The notes under the pieces were generated by a model. That model saw only the letters and a program-made list of their open reading frames with translations. It ran no database searches and had not been told where the DNA came from. From the NCBI GenBank assembly GCA_964384625.1, contig CAYLNH010000084.1, positions 1 through 25,388 of the forward strand: DNA of 25,388 nt. Reading direction: 5' to 3'. The stretch comes from CAYLNH01 sp964384625. GTDB lineage: Bacteria; Verrucomicrobiota; Lentisphaeria; JABSQK01. The translations under genes and the position numbers were made by a program. How positions within the stretch are numbered: position 1 is the stretch's first letter; each line of letters begins with the position of its first letter. Shown here piece after piece: positions 24,433 through 25,388 of this stretch.

Positions 24433-25236
24433 TCAGCGCCAGTGTTCCCAGATCTGCGGCGCCAGGCGTTCCAGTTCCGCGGCGAAGCCGGCGGCATGTT
24501 CGAATACGGGGGCGAAGACCACCTGGCCTTCATAACCGTTCTGCAGCAGAAACCGGCTCCAGGCAGCCTGATCGTCTTCGTACAGGCGCACGCCGAGGAC
24601 CGGCTCGTAGTGCAGGCGCAGCACCGTCAAGCGCTCCAGGAACGGCGCCAGCGCCTGTTCCGGCGTCAACTGCTCGAGTTCGTCAATCACCGTATTGAGC
24701 ATCAGACCGCAGTCGTGATTGCCGACGCGTTCGAGGAGGTCGAGGGACAGTTCGGTGACCCGCTCGCTGATGGGCGGCCACGGATGGCGGAGCGACAGAC
24801 TCATCCGGCAGCCGAGCCGGTGGGCTTCCGGCAGCAGGGCGGTCATGATGTCCCGCCGCCGCTCCATTTCAACGTCGAGATCGGCGAAGCGTTCTGCGGC
24901 GTTCGGCCAGGCCAGGCGGTCGAGTCCGAGATCTACCGAGGCGCAGCCCAATTCCAGCGAAGCCGTGCGCACCAGCAGGTTGCCGGCATGCTCCAGAATC
25001 TTGTCGCGCGGGGCGGACTCCAGGTCGGGCAACTGGCTGGCGACGGCATCCGGCAGCAGCCCGCCCAGGAACGTCCAGAAGGTCTCGGAGCGATCGAGAA
25101 TGTCTTCCCACTCGCTCAGTTCGTTGATGGTGCGGCCGGCCACCGCCAGTCCGTCCCAGCAGTCTTGTTTGTCGACCAGCTCAATGCACTCGGCAAACTG
25201 CTCGGGGAAATGCGGAACTTCGATAACGATCTTCAT
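24433..25236 (-). CDS. Sugar phosphate isomerase/epimerase-like TIM-barrel protein
   Basis: This 267-residue protein has the alternating helix/strand pattern of the xylose-isomerase-like (AP endonuclease 2) TIM barrel. It has strand ends such as MSLSLRH, DCGLMLNTVID and LTVLRLHYEP near the expected metal-site positions. The canonical Glu-Asp-His-Glu set is only partly recognisable, so the substrate and even catalytic activity are uncertain. No signal peptide is present. The ATG at 25236 is the only in-frame start near the GAGGAG, which is unusually far (about 14-17 bases) upstream. It is followed at 31 bases by ridA, suggesting a small metabolic operon. Confidence 0.6.
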   Translation of the reverse strand: MKIVIEVPHFPEQFAECIELVDKQDCWDGLAVAGRTINELSEWEDILDRSETFWTFLGGLLPDAVASQLPDLESAPRDKILEHAGNLLVRTASLELGCASVDLGLDRLAWPNAAERFADLDVEMERRRDIMTALLPEAHRLGCRMSLSLRHPWPPISERVTELSLDLLERVGNHDCGLMLNTVIDELEQLTPEQALAPFLERLTVLRLHYEPVLGVRLYEDDQAAWSRFLLQNGYEGQVVFAPVFEHAAGFAAELERLAPQIWEHWR

Positions 25237-25337
25237 AGGCGGGGCACAATACTCCTCAGGTCCATATCACGAGCGCTAACCGTACGTCTGGATTGACAAC
25301 AGGTCAAATCGCCTGCGGCCGCTGGGTAAGCCTTCGT

Positions 25338-25388
25338 TTACTGCCCTTCGCGGTCCGCATAGAGATCCCGCACCCTCTTGAGCGCCGA
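25338..25388 (-). CDS. C-terminal tail of an unidentified gene, cut by window edge
   Basis: The last 51 bases read on the minus strand as an open frame ending in TAA at 25340-25338, encoding SALKRVRDLYADREGQ. The composition and amphipathic helix are protein-like, and the orientation matches the neighbouring minus-strand genes. The gap to the TIM-barrel gene start is 101 bases. The family cannot be identified from so little sequence. Confidence 0.4.
   Translation of the reverse strand, partial: SALKRVRDLYADREGQ

Noticed and set aside
1..25388. CRISPR arrays, rRNA genes, riboswitches
   Set aside because: No regularly spaced repeats, no rRNA-like or recognisable riboswitch sequence was seen on either strand.

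Overview
The window is GC-rich bacterial DNA. It looks like a chromosomal accessory region of a Gram-negative member of the PVC group (Lentisphaerota, Kiritimatiellota or Planctomycetota). I infer this from the large secreted multi-domain proteins (WD40 + IPT/TIG + heparinase-like lyase + CBM9), a zinc-ribbon/TPR/FGE-like membrane protein, a REP-associated (RAYT) transposase and palindromic 'CCCAGGC...GCCTGGG' intergenic repeats. No rRNA, tRNA or marker gene is present, so the placement is tentative.

Bases 1-8525 hold a metal-uptake type block. A 45-codon secreted peptide lies on the minus strand. A Fur/Zur-like palindrome (518-537) precedes a plus-strand series: a His/Cys-rich DUF2946-like protein, a TonB-dependent outer-membrane receptor with a Cys-containing plug resembling OprC/NosA-type receptors, a DUF3450 coiled-coil protein, a TtpC-like MotA/TolQ/ExbB protein, a short ExbB, ExbD, TonB and a TPR protein. 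From the receptor to the TPR gene the genes are almost contiguous, and four successive junctions are 4-base ATGA overlaps. The set matches the four-component TonB2/TtpC energising system known from Vibrio and related Gammaproteobacteria. It probably energises the adjacent receptor, with a metal ion or metal complex as the likeliest cargo. A hairpin with a T-rich tail (8653-8692) ends the block.

Bases 8801-10720 hold a DUF488 gene that lost its 3' end to a RAYT transposase insertion. The frame stays open across the junction, a 42-base stretch is duplicated there, and a shared 19-base sequence brackets the element.

Bases 10730-21341 encode three large minus-strand genes. The first is a membrane protein with zinc ribbon, TPR-like repeats and an FGE/SUMF1-like domain that lacks the catalytic cysteines. 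The second is a roughly 1,500-residue secreted protein combining WD40, ConA-like, TIG, heparinase II/III-like and CBM9-like modules. The third is a secreted pectate-lyase-superfamily beta-helix protein with a very basic insertion. The second and third suggest uronic-acid polysaccharide degradation. A MITE-like element with 17-base perfect terminal inverted repeats lies between them.

Bases 21342-25388 hold a 570-base divergent intergenic region, an orphan ATP-grasp protein on the plus strand, and then minus-strand genes for a lipoprotein of unknown function, RidA, a TIM-barrel sugar isomerase/epimerase-like protein and the C-terminal tail of a further gene cut by the window edge.
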